Below are positions 1-7,492 of a stretch of 9,388 nucleotides of DNA, piece after piece. The stretch's first letter is position 1; each line of letters starts with the position of its first letter. This DNA is from Verrucomicrobiota bacterium (GTDB lineage Bacteria > Verrucomicrobiota > Verrucomicrobiia > Chthoniobacterales > JAFAMB01): contig JAFAJU010000407.1 in the NCBI GenBank assembly GCA_019236035.1, positions 1 through 9,388 of the forward strand, written 5' to 3'. A model generated the notes under the pieces. It saw only the letters and a list, made by a program, of their open reading frames with translations, searched no databases and was not told the origin of the DNA. Both the position numbers and the translations under genes were made by a program.

Positions 1-1
1 C

Positions 2-1978
2 TATTGGTTCGGGGTCGTCCTCTTAAATATACTTGGCCAGATCGGATCGATCATCGCGCTGTCGGTGGTCTACCTTGTTAGTCTCGTCTGGTTGACAGGA
101 ATCCGGCCGATCTTTTTGGTCAAGCAGTCGATCCAGGGCGCTAAAAACTTTTTCCTGAGGATGGTTCAAGAGAGGGAACGGCGCCGGATGCAGGCCGCTA
201 ACGAGAGAGAACGCCTGGAAGCAAACCAGAAAAAAATCGAACGAGAAATACGCAAGCACGAGAAGGAATTAAAGAGGAAAGGTTTTCTTCCGGAGGAACC
301 GGAATCTGAGCCGGTCGCGTATCCCGAACCCAAGATTATCGATTCTTCGGCGGCCGTTCCGAACAAATCGAAGCCAACGCTAGCGGAAGTGAAAGGGAAG
401 GGACGCGACAAAGAAGCCGTTCCGTCGATGGCTGGGCAGCACATTGAAAACTACGAGCTTCCCTCCAAAGAGCTGCTGGAACCGATCGATCTGGAGGGGC
501 GAAAGGCGGCCGATCCTGCCGAGTTAAAACTAATCCAGCATGTTCTGATCGATACACTCAAGCAATTCAACATCGAAGCCAGTCCCGGGGATATCACTCG
601 CGGTCCCACCATCACTCGGTACGAAGTGTATCCAGCTCGCGGGGTGCGCGTAGATAAGATTTCGAGCCTCGAGCGTGATCTGGCGCGGGCCACCAGGGCG
701 GAACGAATCAACATACTGGCGCCCATCCCAGGGAAAGATACGGTCGGAATCGAGCTTGCGAATTCGAAAAAGGTCAAGGTCACGCTTCGCGAAATTCTGG
801 AATCGGACGATTGGGCGCAAACCAAACACCGGATTCCGATTGTGCTCGGGAAGGATGTGTACGGAAAGATCATTCTCGGGGACCTGGCGCAGATGCCTCA
901 CGGGCTGGTCGCAGGGACCACGGGCAGCGGTAAGAGCGTCTGCATCAACGCGATTATCGCCAGCATTTTATTCCGTTTCAGCCCCGATGAGCTGCGCTTT
1001 GTGATGATCGATCCCAAGGTGGTGGAGATGCAGATGTACAATGCTCTTCCTCACTTGGTTATGCCGGTGGTCACGGATCCAAAGAAGGTGCTGCTCGCGC
1101 TGCGCTGGATTGTGAATGAGATGGAAAACCGGTACAAGATTTTTGCGAAGTCCGGTGTCCGGAACATAACGGGGTTCAACGCCCGGCCGAAGCCGAAGTC
1201 GCAACAGGAACTGAACGAAGCGGCGGAATCGGAGGGTTTGGCAGACTCCGACACTGTTTCGCCCGAATCAGATACGTCGCAAATCCGGGTGCCAAGGGAG
1301 GACGATCTGGTGATCCCGGATCACCTGCCCTATATCGTCGTGATCATTGACGAATTGGCCGACCTGATGCAAACCGCGCCGGCTGACGTGGAGAACGCCA
1401 TCGCACGAATCACGCAGATGGCGCGAGCTGCCGGGATCCACATGATCGTTGCGACACAAACACCGCGTGCCGATGTGGTCACCGGGGTAATTAAGGCAAA
1501 TATTCCGACGCGCATCGCTTTCCAGGTTGCTTCGGCTCTCGATAGTCGGGTGATCCTCGACGAGAATGGCGCTGAGCGTTTGCTGGGACAGGGAGACATG
1601 TTTTACCGCCCGCCCGGTACTTCACGGCTTATCCGTTCACAGGGCGTGCTGGTAACGGATGAAGAGATTCGTCGTCTGGTGGAATTTGTTTCCGATCAAG
1701 GTGTTCCGGGCTTCGACCCGGCGATCCAGAATCAGCTGGAGTCCTCTGGTGAGGTTGAAGACGACGTGAGCGAGGAAGATGAAGCGTTGGTGGAGAAATG
1801 CCTCGAGATTATTCGTCAGGAAAAGCGGGCCTCGACGTCGATGTTGCAGCGGCGTTTGCGCCTGGGGTACACCCGGGCTGCTAGAGTGGTTGACATCTTG
1901 GAGCGCCGAGGCATTTTGGGCCCCGGTGACGGCGCAAAGCCAAGGGAAATTTTAGTGGACCTGGATGCTTTGGTGTAA
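2..1978 (+). CDS. ftsK: DNA translocase FtsK/SpoIIIE family, 5' end cut by window
   Basis: This is a septum-anchored, ATP-driven DNA pump that moves chromosome ends through the closing division site and helps dimer resolution. The frame is open from base 2, so the true start and the first membrane helices lie upstream. A GTG at 65 is internal to a hydrophobic segment (about 8-118) and is not the start. In order, the sequence shows the last membrane helices, a very charged Arg/Glu/Lys stretch likely to be helical (about 155-288), a short linker, and the RecA-like motor. The motor has Walker A GTTGSGKS (914-937), Walker B IVVIIDE (1334-1354) and the family signature around TQTPRADVVTGVIKANIPTR. 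A winged-helix gamma domain follows (about 1775-1978), which in the family reads KOPS/SRS DNA sites. The linker is short, more like SpoIIIE than E. coli FtsK. An acidic insert precedes Walker B. Identification as an FtsK-family translocase is secure; the exact subfamily is not. Confidence 0.95.
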   Translation, partial: YWFGVVLLNILGQIGSIIALSVVYLVSLVWLTGIRPIFLVKQSIQGAKNFFLRMVQERERRRMQAANERERLEANQKKIEREIRKHEKELKRKGFLPEEPESEPVAYPEPKIIDSSAAVPNKSKPTLAEVKGKGRDKEAVPSMAGQHIENYELPSKELLEPIDLEGRKAADPAELKLIQHVLIDTLKQFNIEASPGDITRGPTITRYEVYPARGVRVDKISSLERDLARATRAERINILAPIPGKDTVGIELANSKKVKVTLREILESDDWAQTKHRIPIVLGKDVYGKIILGDLAQMPHGLVAGTTGSGKSVCINAIIASILFRFSPDELRFVMIDPKVVEMQMYNALPHLVMPVVTDPKKVLLALRWIVNEMENRYKIFAKSGVRNITGFNARPKPKSQQELNEAAESEGLADSDTVSPESDTSQIRVPREDDLVIPDHLPYIVVIIDELADLMQTAPADVENAIARITQMARAAGIHMIVATQTPRADVVTGVIKANIPTRIAFQVASALDSRVILDENGAERLLGQGDMFYRPPGTSRLIRSQGVLVTDEEIRRLVEFVSDQGVPGFDPAIQNQLESSGEVEDDVSEEDEALVEKCLEIIRQEKRASTSMLQRRLRLGYTRAARVVDILERRGILGPGDGAKPREILVDLDALV

Positions 1979-2050
1979 AAAGTGAAGTAGAATCTAGGCG
2001 ATGGTCCAAGAACGTGTCGCCGGAAGTAGATTTTAAACCAGGCTGTCAAC

Positions 2051-2998
2051 ATGGTGGAATCGGTCGGTAGGAGATTGCAGCAGGCACGACTTGCAAAGAA
2101 GCTCGAGATTGAAGATGTCGCCGAGAAGACGAAGATCCGGCCCAACCGCATAATCGATCTCGAGGCGGACGAGTATGCTCATTTTCCTAACCTGATGTAC
2201 GCGAAAAGCTTTTTGGCGAAGTACGCCAAGTTCCTCGGGGTCGATATCCAGGAAGAGCTTGATAAGTTCCTCGTGGCGGGAACAATTTCGGTGGGCGATT
2301 ACCAGTATCTGAGCTCTGGGCCGCCTCAAAAATTTGTTGCACAGCCTCGCGTGCAGATGGTTAAGGGGTTCCGCGTTCCGCCTGCTGTAGTCGTAGTGCT
2401 GGTTTTGATCGTTCTGGTGGGAGTCCCGGTTTTTTCGTACCTTGCTCTTAACATTCCGCGAGTAGCGGGAACGAACCTCGCCGCTAACACCGTAAAGACC
2501 GAGCGATCCGCAGACCGAGCGCCCACTGCAATCGCCCAATCCAGTGCTGATTCGCTGCAGTCGTTAACGAAACCATCCTCACCTGATGAGAATGCCGGAG
2601 CCGGTGCTCAGGCCAGCCCGCCTCCGGAGGAAGCGATGCCAGTGGCGAGCGCGAGTGCGAGTCAGCCCCGGATTGAAGATGGAGTCGAAGTAAGAAGGGC
2701 GCTTCCGGTGAATGCACCCGAGTCATCGACCGCGGCGGAGACGCCCACCAAGGCGAGTCTCTCAACCCTTCCGGATAAAAAGTTAGAAGTCCGGGTCTTG
2801 AAAAGGACTTATGTCAAAGTGACGAAGGACGAGGAGGACGCGCAGCCGGTTTTTGACGGGTTCGCGGCTCCCGACAGTCGCCCGATAGTCGTTGAAGGAA
2901 AGCGGTTCTGGGTGCACGTGTCAGACAAGGGAGCTGTGGAGGTGCGTAAAGACGGTCAGCTTATCCTGGGCAACTCCGACGATATTGTGATCAATTGA
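2051..2998 (+). CDS. rodZ: RodZ-like membrane protein: HTH domain, one TM helix, DUF4115 C-terminus
   Basis: RodZ proteins link the MreB cytoskeleton to the wall-elongation machinery. This 315-residue protein has that layout. An N-terminal Cro/RodZ-type helix-turn-helix spans about residues 5-70 (GRRLQQARLAKKLEIEDVAE, then the NLMYAKSFLAKYAKFLG part typical of RodZ). One strongly hydrophobic helix lies at about 110-133, followed by an Ala/Ser/Pro/Glu-rich extracytoplasmic linker (about 140-240). A C-terminal beta-rich domain (about 245-315) resembles DUF4115, with the motif EVRVLKRTYVKV and a conserved-looking ILGNSDD near the end. The ATG at 2051 is preceded by an in-frame TAG at 2027 and has no clear Shine-Dalgarno sequence. 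It sits 72 bases after ftsK and 13 before rimO. In some bacteria this architecture also binds DNA or RNA. The family assignment is firm; a role equivalent to E. coli RodZ is inference. Confidence 0.87.
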   Translation: MVESVGRRLQQARLAKKLEIEDVAEKTKIRPNRIIDLEADEYAHFPNLMYAKSFLAKYAKFLGVDIQEELDKFLVAGTISVGDYQYLSSGPPQKFVAQPRVQMVKGFRVPPAVVVVLVLIVLVGVPVFSYLALNIPRVAGTNLAANTVKTERSADRAPTAIAQSSADSLQSLTKPSSPDENAGAGAQASPPPEEAMPVASASASQPRIEDGVEVRRALPVNAPESSTAAETPTKASLSTLPDKKLEVRVLKRTYVKVTKDEEDAQPVFDGFAAPDSRPIVVEGKRFWVHVSDKGAVEVRKDGQLILGNSDDIVIN

Positions 2999-3000
2999 TT

Positions 3001-3006
3001 GGAAGG
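3001..3006 (+). promoter_or_regulatory. Ribosome binding site of rimO
   Basis: GGAAGG lies five bases before the ATG at 3012. This spacing favours ATG 3012 over the TTG at 3009, which is in the same frame and one codon earlier. The site lies in the 13-base gap after the rodZ-like gene, so ribosomes ending that gene could restart here. Confidence 0.7.
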
Positions 3007-3011
3007 GTTTG

Positions 3012-4424
3012 ATGGATTCTCCAGGTCGTACTTTGTCTGTTGACGATGTTCTGTCCGCGCCGCCCGCGTTGAAGGTTGGAATGATCAGCCTCGGCTGCGC
3101 AAAGAATCTGGTCGATGCGGAGATCATGCTTGGAGATATCCTGGCACACGGGATGCAGGTAACTGCGAATGCGGATGACGCAGATGTTCTGATAGTCAAC
3201 ACCTGTGCCTTTATCGACTCGGCTAAAGAGGAATCTATCGAAGCGATCCTGAATGCGCATCAGGCGCGGGGTTTACGAAAACGGCCGGGGCAGAAGCTGG
3301 TGGTCAGCGGTTGCATGTCTCAGAGATTCGCCGCCGAACTTGCCGCTGAAATTCCGGAAGTGGACGCATTCATGGGGCTCGATCAGGTTGCGGAGGCTGG
3401 GGAAATCGTTCGCAAGGTCGTCGGCCGGTCAGAAGGAGCCGCATTGAGTTTTGTCACGCCCAAATGTCGATACATACCGGATTACACGACACCGCGGTTT
3501 CGACTGACGCCGCCCCACTATGCCTATCTGAAAATCGCGGAGGGCTGCAATCATCCGTGCAGTTTCTGTGTGATTCCTCAGATGCGCGGTAGACATCGGA
3601 GCCGGCCGATCGAATCGGTCGAAGCCGAGATTCGCGGCCTGGTCGACGAAGGAGTAAAAGAGATTAATCTGATCAGTCAGGACACCACCTATTATGGGAT
3701 GGATTTATGGGATCAGAAGGCAGGGCCCAGGCAACCGATCGACTCGGCGCGCGGCCCCACCCTGGCCCGTCTGTTAGAGAAGATCGAAGGAATTTCGGGA
3801 GACTTTTGGGTGCGACTCCTCTATACGCATCCGGCCCATTGGAGTAAGGAGTTGATGGACGCAATCGCGGCCAGTTCAAAAGTCGTGAAGTACGTCGACA
3901 TGCCCTTACAGCATATCGATGACGAGATGCTCCGGCTGATGCGGCGAGAAACGTCGCGGAGACACATCGAGGATCTGATTGAGGCGATCCGCGAAGGGAT
4001 ACCCGGCATAACGCTCCGCACCACCTTTATTGTTGGATTCCCCGGAGAAACAGAGGAACAGTTTGAATCGCTGCTGGAGTTCATCGAGCGGATCCGCTTC
4101 GAACGCTTGGGAATATTCACCTATTCCCAGGAAGAAGGCTCTCGCGCCGCAAAGATGAGCGGTCAACTGTCTGCGGCGACAAAGAGCGCGCGTTATCGTC
4201 GCGCTATGCAGCTTCAACGGGAGATTGCCAGCGAACTGGCCAAATCAATGGTTGGAAAGCAGGTCAAAGCACTTGTTGAACAACCATTAGTCGCTCGAAG
4301 CGAAGGAGATGCGCCGGAGGTGGACACGCGGGTGTTGCTCGCGCGACCGGCTCCCGTCGGAGAATTTGTCAAGGTTCGAGTTACTGGAACGCAGGTGTAC
4401 GATCTGCGGGGCGAAACCTGTTAG
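3012..4424 (+). CDS. rimO: Ribosomal protein S12 methylthiotransferase RimO
   Basis: This is a radical-SAM enzyme that adds a methylthio group to the conserved aspartate of ribosomal protein uS12 (D89 in E. coli numbering). The 470-residue length fits the family. The N-terminal UPF0004 domain carries three cysteines for the auxiliary 4Fe-4S cluster, C29 (SLGCAKNLVD), C65 (VNTCAF) and C101 (VSGCM). The radical-SAM motif is C179-xxx-C183-xx-C186 in IAEGCNHPCSFCVIPQMRG. The SLGCAKNLVDAE start and the RGRHRSRP stretch after the SAM cysteines point to RimO rather than the tRNA enzyme MiaB. A TRAM-like RNA/protein-binding domain fills about residues 406-470. No catalytic residue looks missing. The gene is the third in a co-oriented set with ftsK and the rodZ-like gene. 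Its stop codon is partly inside the left arm of a strong hairpin, which probably ends the operon. Confidence 0.97.
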   Translation: MDSPGRTLSVDDVLSAPPALKVGMISLGCAKNLVDAEIMLGDILAHGMQVTANADDADVLIVNTCAFIDSAKEESIEAILNAHQARGLRKRPGQKLVVSGCMSQRFAAELAAEIPEVDAFMGLDQVAEAGEIVRKVVGRSEGAALSFVTPKCRYIPDYTTPRFRLTPPHYAYLKIAEGCNHPCSFCVIPQMRGRHRSRPIESVEAEIRGLVDEGVKEINLISQDTTYYGMDLWDQKAGPRQPIDSARGPTLARLLEKIEGISGDFWVRLLYTHPAHWSKELMDAIAASSKVVKYVDMPLQHIDDEMLRLMRRETSRRHIEDLIEAIREGIPGITLRTTFIVGFPGETEEQFESLLEFIERIRFERLGIFTYSQEEGSRAAKMSGQLSAATKSARYRRAMQLQREIASELAKSMVGKQVKALVEQPLVARSEGDAPEVDTRVLLARPAPVGEFVKVRVTGTQVYDLRGETC

Positions 4425-4470
4425 CCTGCATCGCTCACAAATCTTCAGAGATTTGTGAGCGATGCAGGCT
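4423..4470. terminator. Perfect 22-bp hairpin with TCAG loop, likely shared terminator
   Basis: Bases 4423-4444 pair perfectly with 4449-4470 around the loop TCAG (4445-4448). The left arm begins with the last two bases of the rimO TAG stop. The right arm ends ten bases before the stop codon of the convergent gene at 4481. Its place between convergent genes fits a bidirectional terminator. However, neither side has a T-run, so it is not a textbook intrinsic terminator. It could instead be an RNA-processing or mRNA-protecting hairpin, or one copy of a dispersed palindrome. The hairpin is certain from the sequence; the function is inferred. Confidence 0.6.
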
Positions 4471-4480
4471 CGGCGCTCTC

Positions 4481-4894
4481 TTACGTACCCGGCGTAGGGG
4501 ACGGAGCCGGGGCCGGTGCGGTTTCCGTGGCGGCTGGGGACGGTGTGGCAACCGGCGAACTTTCAGGTTTGGGGGAAGGAGAGGGGTTCGCTTTTGCCGT
4601 GGTTCGTTTCGTTTTGGCGTGGTGCTTGGAAGAACCGGTTGTGCCCTGGCCCGCTTTTTCGAGCGTATTTCCCGTGTTCTTCAATCCTTTGCCGACCGTA
4701 CGTTCAGTGGCCTGGGCGCCGTGCTCTACTGTCCGGCCGGTGGCCTGTGCACCATGCTCTATAGTTTGGCCTGTTTTCTTCGCGGCTTTCCCTACGGTTT
4801 GGCCGGTTTTCTCGACTGGCCCCTGATCCTGTTGTGCTCGCGCGGCGAGAGTTACGCCAAGCGACAGAGCGATTACCAATGCGAAATATTTCAT
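4481..4894 (-). CDS. Small secreted protein of 11-residue repeats with Pro/Ser/Thr/Ala tail
   Basis: I do not recognise a named family. The 137-residue product begins with a clear signal peptide: MK, a hydrophobic core to about residue 17, and an ARA cleavage motif at 18-20 before QQDQG. Residues 27-88 are built from 11-residue units, for example VGKAAKKTGQT, IEHGAQATGRT, VEHGAQATERT, VGKGLKNTGNT. The units resemble the amphipathic 11-mers of LEA group 3 proteins, apolipoproteins and synucleins. Then comes a basic His/Lys/Arg stretch (about 90-101) and a low-complexity tail rich in Pro, Ser, Thr and Ala to the end. The ATG at 4894 is chosen over an upstream in-frame start (4990) because it gives the signal peptide directly and has GGAG six bases before it. 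The gene is convergent with rimO and divergent from the aminotransferase gene. A protective or membrane/envelope-surface role is a guess from the repeats only. Confidence 0.82.
   Translation of the reverse strand: MKYFALVIALSLGVTLAARAQQDQGPVEKTGQTVGKAAKKTGQTIEHGAQATGRTVEHGAQATERTVGKGLKNTGNTLEKAGQGTTGSSKHHAKTKRTTAKANPSPSPKPESSPVATPSPAATETAPAPAPSPTPGT
4631..4795 (-). repeat. Five in-frame 33-bp repeats encoding 11-mers
   Basis: Five consecutive 11-residue units (residues 34-88 of the small secreted protein) follow a partial unit, VEKTGQT. Most units start with a branched or hydrophobic residue (V, I or L), carry Glu/Gly-Lys/His-Gly/Ala next, and end in Thr. The two middle units, IEHGAQATGRT and VEHGAQATERT, differ at only two residues and are similar in DNA too, suggesting fairly recent internal duplication. 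Confidence 0.8.
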
Positions 4895-5011
4895 AGTTAT
4901 CTCCACTATAGCTCGTATAAGGATGCCCTGGCGGCTGTATTGCAGCGGATTTCTCTGGCTTAATTTGGTTTGCACCACCGCACTCGACATCGGATATTCC
5001 CCGCCACGCGA
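4895..5011. promoter_or_regulatory. Divergent promoter region between the secreted-protein gene and the aminotransferase gene
   Basis: The 117 bases separate divergent starts at 4894 (-) and 5012 (+), so promoters for both directions probably lie here. The - strand side has GGAG at 4901-4904 (plus-strand CTCC), six bases from the ATG, which supports that start. TATA-like stretches occur on the - strand near 4905-4920, but I cannot match a well-spaced -35/-10 pair in either direction. No operator palindrome stands out. Confidence 0.4.
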
Positions 5012-6190
5012 GTGACCAAAGTACCCTTTTTCGACCTCAAGAAGCAGTTCATTCCTCTGCGAGACGAAATCTTAGATGAGATTGCCGCTGTTTGCGATGA
5101 CCAGGCATTTATTCTTGGGGCCAAGGTTGAGGTGTTGGAGAGAGAAATCGCGTCAGTCTGTGGAGGGGGCTACGCCATCGGAGCTTCGTCCGGCACAGAC
5201 GCCCAAACTTTGATTTTGATGGCGCTCGGGGTCGGAGCCGGGGACGCAGTTGTGACCACTCCTTTTACCTTTTTCTCTACGGTCGGCTGTATCGCCCGGG
5301 TCGGAGCGAGACCGGTTTTCGTAGACATTGATCCGGAGACTCTTAATTTGTCGCCAGCGAGACTCGAGGAGTTCTTTGCCAGGGAGTGTACGTCGCAAGA
5401 GGGGAAAGTTCGGACGCGAGGAGGGCTTCTGGTAAAAGCGGTTATCCCGGTCCATTTGTTTGGTCTGTGCTGTGAGATGGACGAAATTCAGGCGATTTGC
5501 GCGCGCTACGGTGTGCCCGTTATTGAAGACGCGGCCCAGGCGATCGGTGCCGAGTACCCATCGGAAGAAGGGACGAAACGTGCCGGTGGAATCGGGGAAT
5601 TCGGGTACTTGAGCTTTTATCCGACCAAGAATCTGGGAGCGTTTGGAGACGCCGGTATGGCAACCACTAAACATGCCTGGATGGCCCAGCGCTTGAAAGT
5701 TCTCCGAAATCATGGAATGGAACCAAAGTACCACCATGAATTTGTGGGCGGAAACTTTCGTTTAGACACGCTGCAGGCAGCCATCTTGCTGAAGAAATTA
5801 CCGCATCTTGCACGCTGGTCGCAGAGGCGGTGGGCAATCGCGCAACATTACCGTGCTGAACTTGCGGACCTCGAACCGGATGTACGCTTACCAAGCGAAC
5901 CATTCGGAAAAGTGCTTGCTGAACGAGGGCATATTTATCATCAATTCGTTGTGCGCGTAACTAGGCGCAAGGAATTGCGTGAGTACTTGAGAGGATGCGG
6001 AATTGGAACAGAAATTTATTACCCGGTTTCAATAAATCGCCAGAAGTGTTTCGCCTATCTGGAGGCTGGCCCGTTTCCAGAAGCAGAGGCGGCAGCTGAA
6101 CAAGTGCTAGCGTTACCCATATTCCCGGAGTTAACCGACAGCGAAGTCCAATTCGTGGCTGATGCTATCGCTGCGTTTTTCAAAGAATAA
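5012..6190 (+). CDS. DegT/DnrJ/EryC1/StrS-family PLP-dependent sugar aminotransferase
   Basis: This family moves an amino group, usually from glutamate, onto a keto-sugar nucleotide for lipopolysaccharide, capsule or glycoprotein sugars. Taking GTG 5012 as start gives 392 residues, the usual family length, beginning VTKVPFFDLKKQ, which matches the canonical N-terminus. Visible motifs are GASSGTDA (57-64, cofactor phosphate region), VIEDAAQAIGAEY with Asp173 (pairs with the PLP ring nitrogen), and SFYPTKNLGAFGDAG with Lys206, the expected Schiff-base lysine. NFRLDTLQAAIL is a further family signature. No ATG is available near the N-terminus. A TTG at 4970 would add 14 unlikely residues, and no clear Shine-Dalgarno sequence supports either start. 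The closest named members include WbpE/WlbC-type and ArnB-type enzymes, but the substrate cannot be told from sequence. The gene ends three bases before hflX. Confidence 0.92.
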   Translation: MTKVPFFDLKKQFIPLRDEILDEIAAVCDDQAFILGAKVEVLEREIASVCGGGYAIGASSGTDAQTLILMALGVGAGDAVVTTPFTFFSTVGCIARVGARPVFVDIDPETLNLSPARLEEFFARECTSQEGKVRTRGGLLVKAVIPVHLFGLCCEMDEIQAICARYGVPVIEDAAQAIGAEYPSEEGTKRAGGIGEFGYLSFYPTKNLGAFGDAGMATTKHAWMAQRLKVLRNHGMEPKYHHEFVGGNFRLDTLQAAILLKKLPHLARWSQRRWAIAQHYRAELADLEPDVRLPSEPFGKVLAERGHIYHQFVVRVTRRKELREYLRGCGIGTEIYYPVSINRQKCFAYLEAGPFPEAEAAAEQVLALPIFPELTDSEVQFVADAIAAFFKE

Positions 6191-6193
6191 CGG

Positions 6194-7492
6194 ATGTTCG
6201 ATATCAAAGAGAAACCTAAACTGGTTGAAAGAGCGTTATTGGTTGGCGTCTACAAGGGTGCGGCGCAAAGAGAAGAATCCGAAAGCCTCTTGAACGAGCT
6301 CAGTTCCCTCGTGGACACGTTGGAAATTCCCGTTCTAGGCAGTCTGCTCGTCCGAGTGCAAGAACCGAATCCGCGCTACTTTGTCGGGACGGGAAAGGCA
6401 CAAGAGATTTTCGAGCGAGCCAGGGAGTTGGAGGCGGATGTCATTGTGTTTGATAACGAGTTGAGTCCGGCTCAGCAGCGGAACTGGGAGGCGATGACCG
6501 GCTTGGCGGTCATCGACCGGGAAGAAGTCATCCTGGATATTTTCGCCCAACGGGCGCAGACCAAGGAAGCCCGTCTGCAGGTCGATCTGGCCCGCATGGA
6601 GTACTCGCTTCCACGGTTAACCAGAGCCTGGCGTCACCTCAGCCGGCAGGGAGGCGGTTTGGGCGGAAAAGGTGAAGGTGAAACACAGCTGGAGGCAGAC
6701 CGGCGCCTGATTCGCACGCAAATCGATCGGTTAAAGGACGATCTCGAGCTGGTTCGTTTGCGTCGCGCCACGCAACGGAAACAGCGTGAGCGATTGCCGC
6801 TTCCGAATGCCGCGATCGTAGGCTATACCAACGTCGGGAAATCGGCGCTTTTAAAGAAGCTCACTGGCGCAGAGGTTCTGGTGGCGAACAAGCTTTTCGC
6901 AACGCTTGATACTATGACTCGTCGGGTCGACCTCCCGTCTGGACAAGGCTTGCTCCTGACTGACACCGTCGGCTTTGTCAGAAACCTGCCGCATCGCTTG
7001 ATTGAAGCCTTCAAGGCAACGCTGGAGGAGGCTGTGCTCTCGGATTTTCTAGTCCATGTCCTGGATGCCAGTCACCCGCGGGTTTACGATTTCCATCAAA
7101 CAACAATACGCGTGTTGGGGGAATTAGGGGCTGACGCGAAAAGGACGATCACGGTCCTGAACAAGGTCGATTTGATCAGGGACGAGTCGACCTTGCACGC
7201 TCTCCGCCTTCACTTTCCTGATGGAGTATTTGTCTCGGTTCGTACCGGAGAAGGCCTCAAAGAGCTCCGGCACAGGATGGCGGACATGCTCGCGGATCGC
7301 GTATCGAAGGTTGAACTCGCCTTGCCTCTCGATCGGACTGACTTGCTTTCGCTCCTGCATCGCACCAGCAACGTTCTCAGCGTGGGCTATGAGAACGCCC
7401 AGGTCAATGTTATCGCTTCGGTACCTCCGAAGGTTTACGCGCGCATTGAGGCCTTTCTTATCAGGCGGGAACCGACGCTGCAGCCGGTGTAG
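6194..7492 (+). CDS. hflX: Ribosome-associated GTPase HflX
   Basis: HflX binds the 50S subunit and splits stalled or hibernating 70S ribosomes, notably in heat stress. The 432-residue protein has the N-terminal HflX domain, then the glycine-rich linker GGGLGGKGEGETQLEADRR (about 153-171), the family hallmark. A helical stretch rich in Arg, Lys and Glu follows, then the G domain: G1 GYTNVGKS (210-217), the FATLDTMTRR switch I region (235-244), G3 DTVG (257-260) followed by FVRNLPH, G4 NKVD (323-326) and G5 near SVRTG (348-352). A short C-terminal domain ends the protein. All nucleotide-binding motifs look intact. The residue after the P-loop GKS is Ala where Thr is common, which is tolerated. 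The ATG is three bases after the aminotransferase stop, with no good ribosome site of its own, so translation is probably coupled. The gene converges on the membrane protein gene, with 32 bases between and no visible terminator. Confidence 0.96.
   Translation: MFDIKEKPKLVERALLVGVYKGAAQREESESLLNELSSLVDTLEIPVLGSLLVRVQEPNPRYFVGTGKAQEIFERARELEADVIVFDNELSPAQQRNWEAMTGLAVIDREEVILDIFAQRAQTKEARLQVDLARMEYSLPRLTRAWRHLSRQGGGLGGKGEGETQLEADRRLIRTQIDRLKDDLELVRLRRATQRKQRERLPLPNAAIVGYTNVGKSALLKKLTGAEVLVANKLFATLDTMTRRVDLPSGQGLLLTDTVGFVRNLPHRLIEAFKATLEEAVLSDFLVHVLDASHPRVYDFHQTTIRVLGELGADAKRTITVLNKVDLIRDESTLHALRLHFPDGVFVSVRTGEGLKELRHRMADMLADRVSKVELALPLDRTDLLSLLHRTSNVLSVGYENAQVNVIASVPPKVYARIEAFLIRREPTLQPV

Noticed and set aside
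65..1978. Complete FtsK-like gene starting at GTG 65
   Set aside because: The frame is open to base 2 and the upstream codons encode hydrophobic membrane-helix residues, so the gene is truncated by the window and GTG 65 is internal.
1970..1993. Possible promoter TTGGTG ... TAGAAT before the rodZ-like gene
   Set aside because: The -10-like TAGAAT is good, but the spacer to the -35-like TTGGTG is only 12 bases, too short for a normal sigma-70 promoter.
2001..2036. Eleven-codon leader-like reading frame starting at ATG 2001 between ftsK and the rodZ-like gene
   Set aside because: No Shine-Dalgarno sequence, no regulatory codon run and no attenuator hairpin; an open frame this short is expected by chance.
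2033..2539. 168-residue - strand reading frame opposite the rodZ-like gene
   Set aside because: It is a shadow of the real + strand gene, with no signal, domain or ribosome site; the other long - strand frames inside ftsK, rimO, the aminotransferase and hflX were rejected for the same reason.
4455..4826. 123-residue + strand reading frame rich in Gly/Val/Ala
   Set aside because: It lies antisense to the low-complexity part of the small secreted protein, begins inside the hairpin, and has no ribosome site. The opposite strand has a signal peptide and a good GGAG site.
4940..4966. Possible + strand promoter TTGCAG ... TAATTT before the aminotransferase
   Set aside because: The spacer is about 15 bases and both boxes are weak; not enough to call a site.
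4970..5011. N-terminal extension of the aminotransferase from TTG 4970
   Set aside because: The added 14 residues (HHRTRHR...) are unlike the family, and GTG 5012 gives the canonical VPFFDLKKQ beginning.
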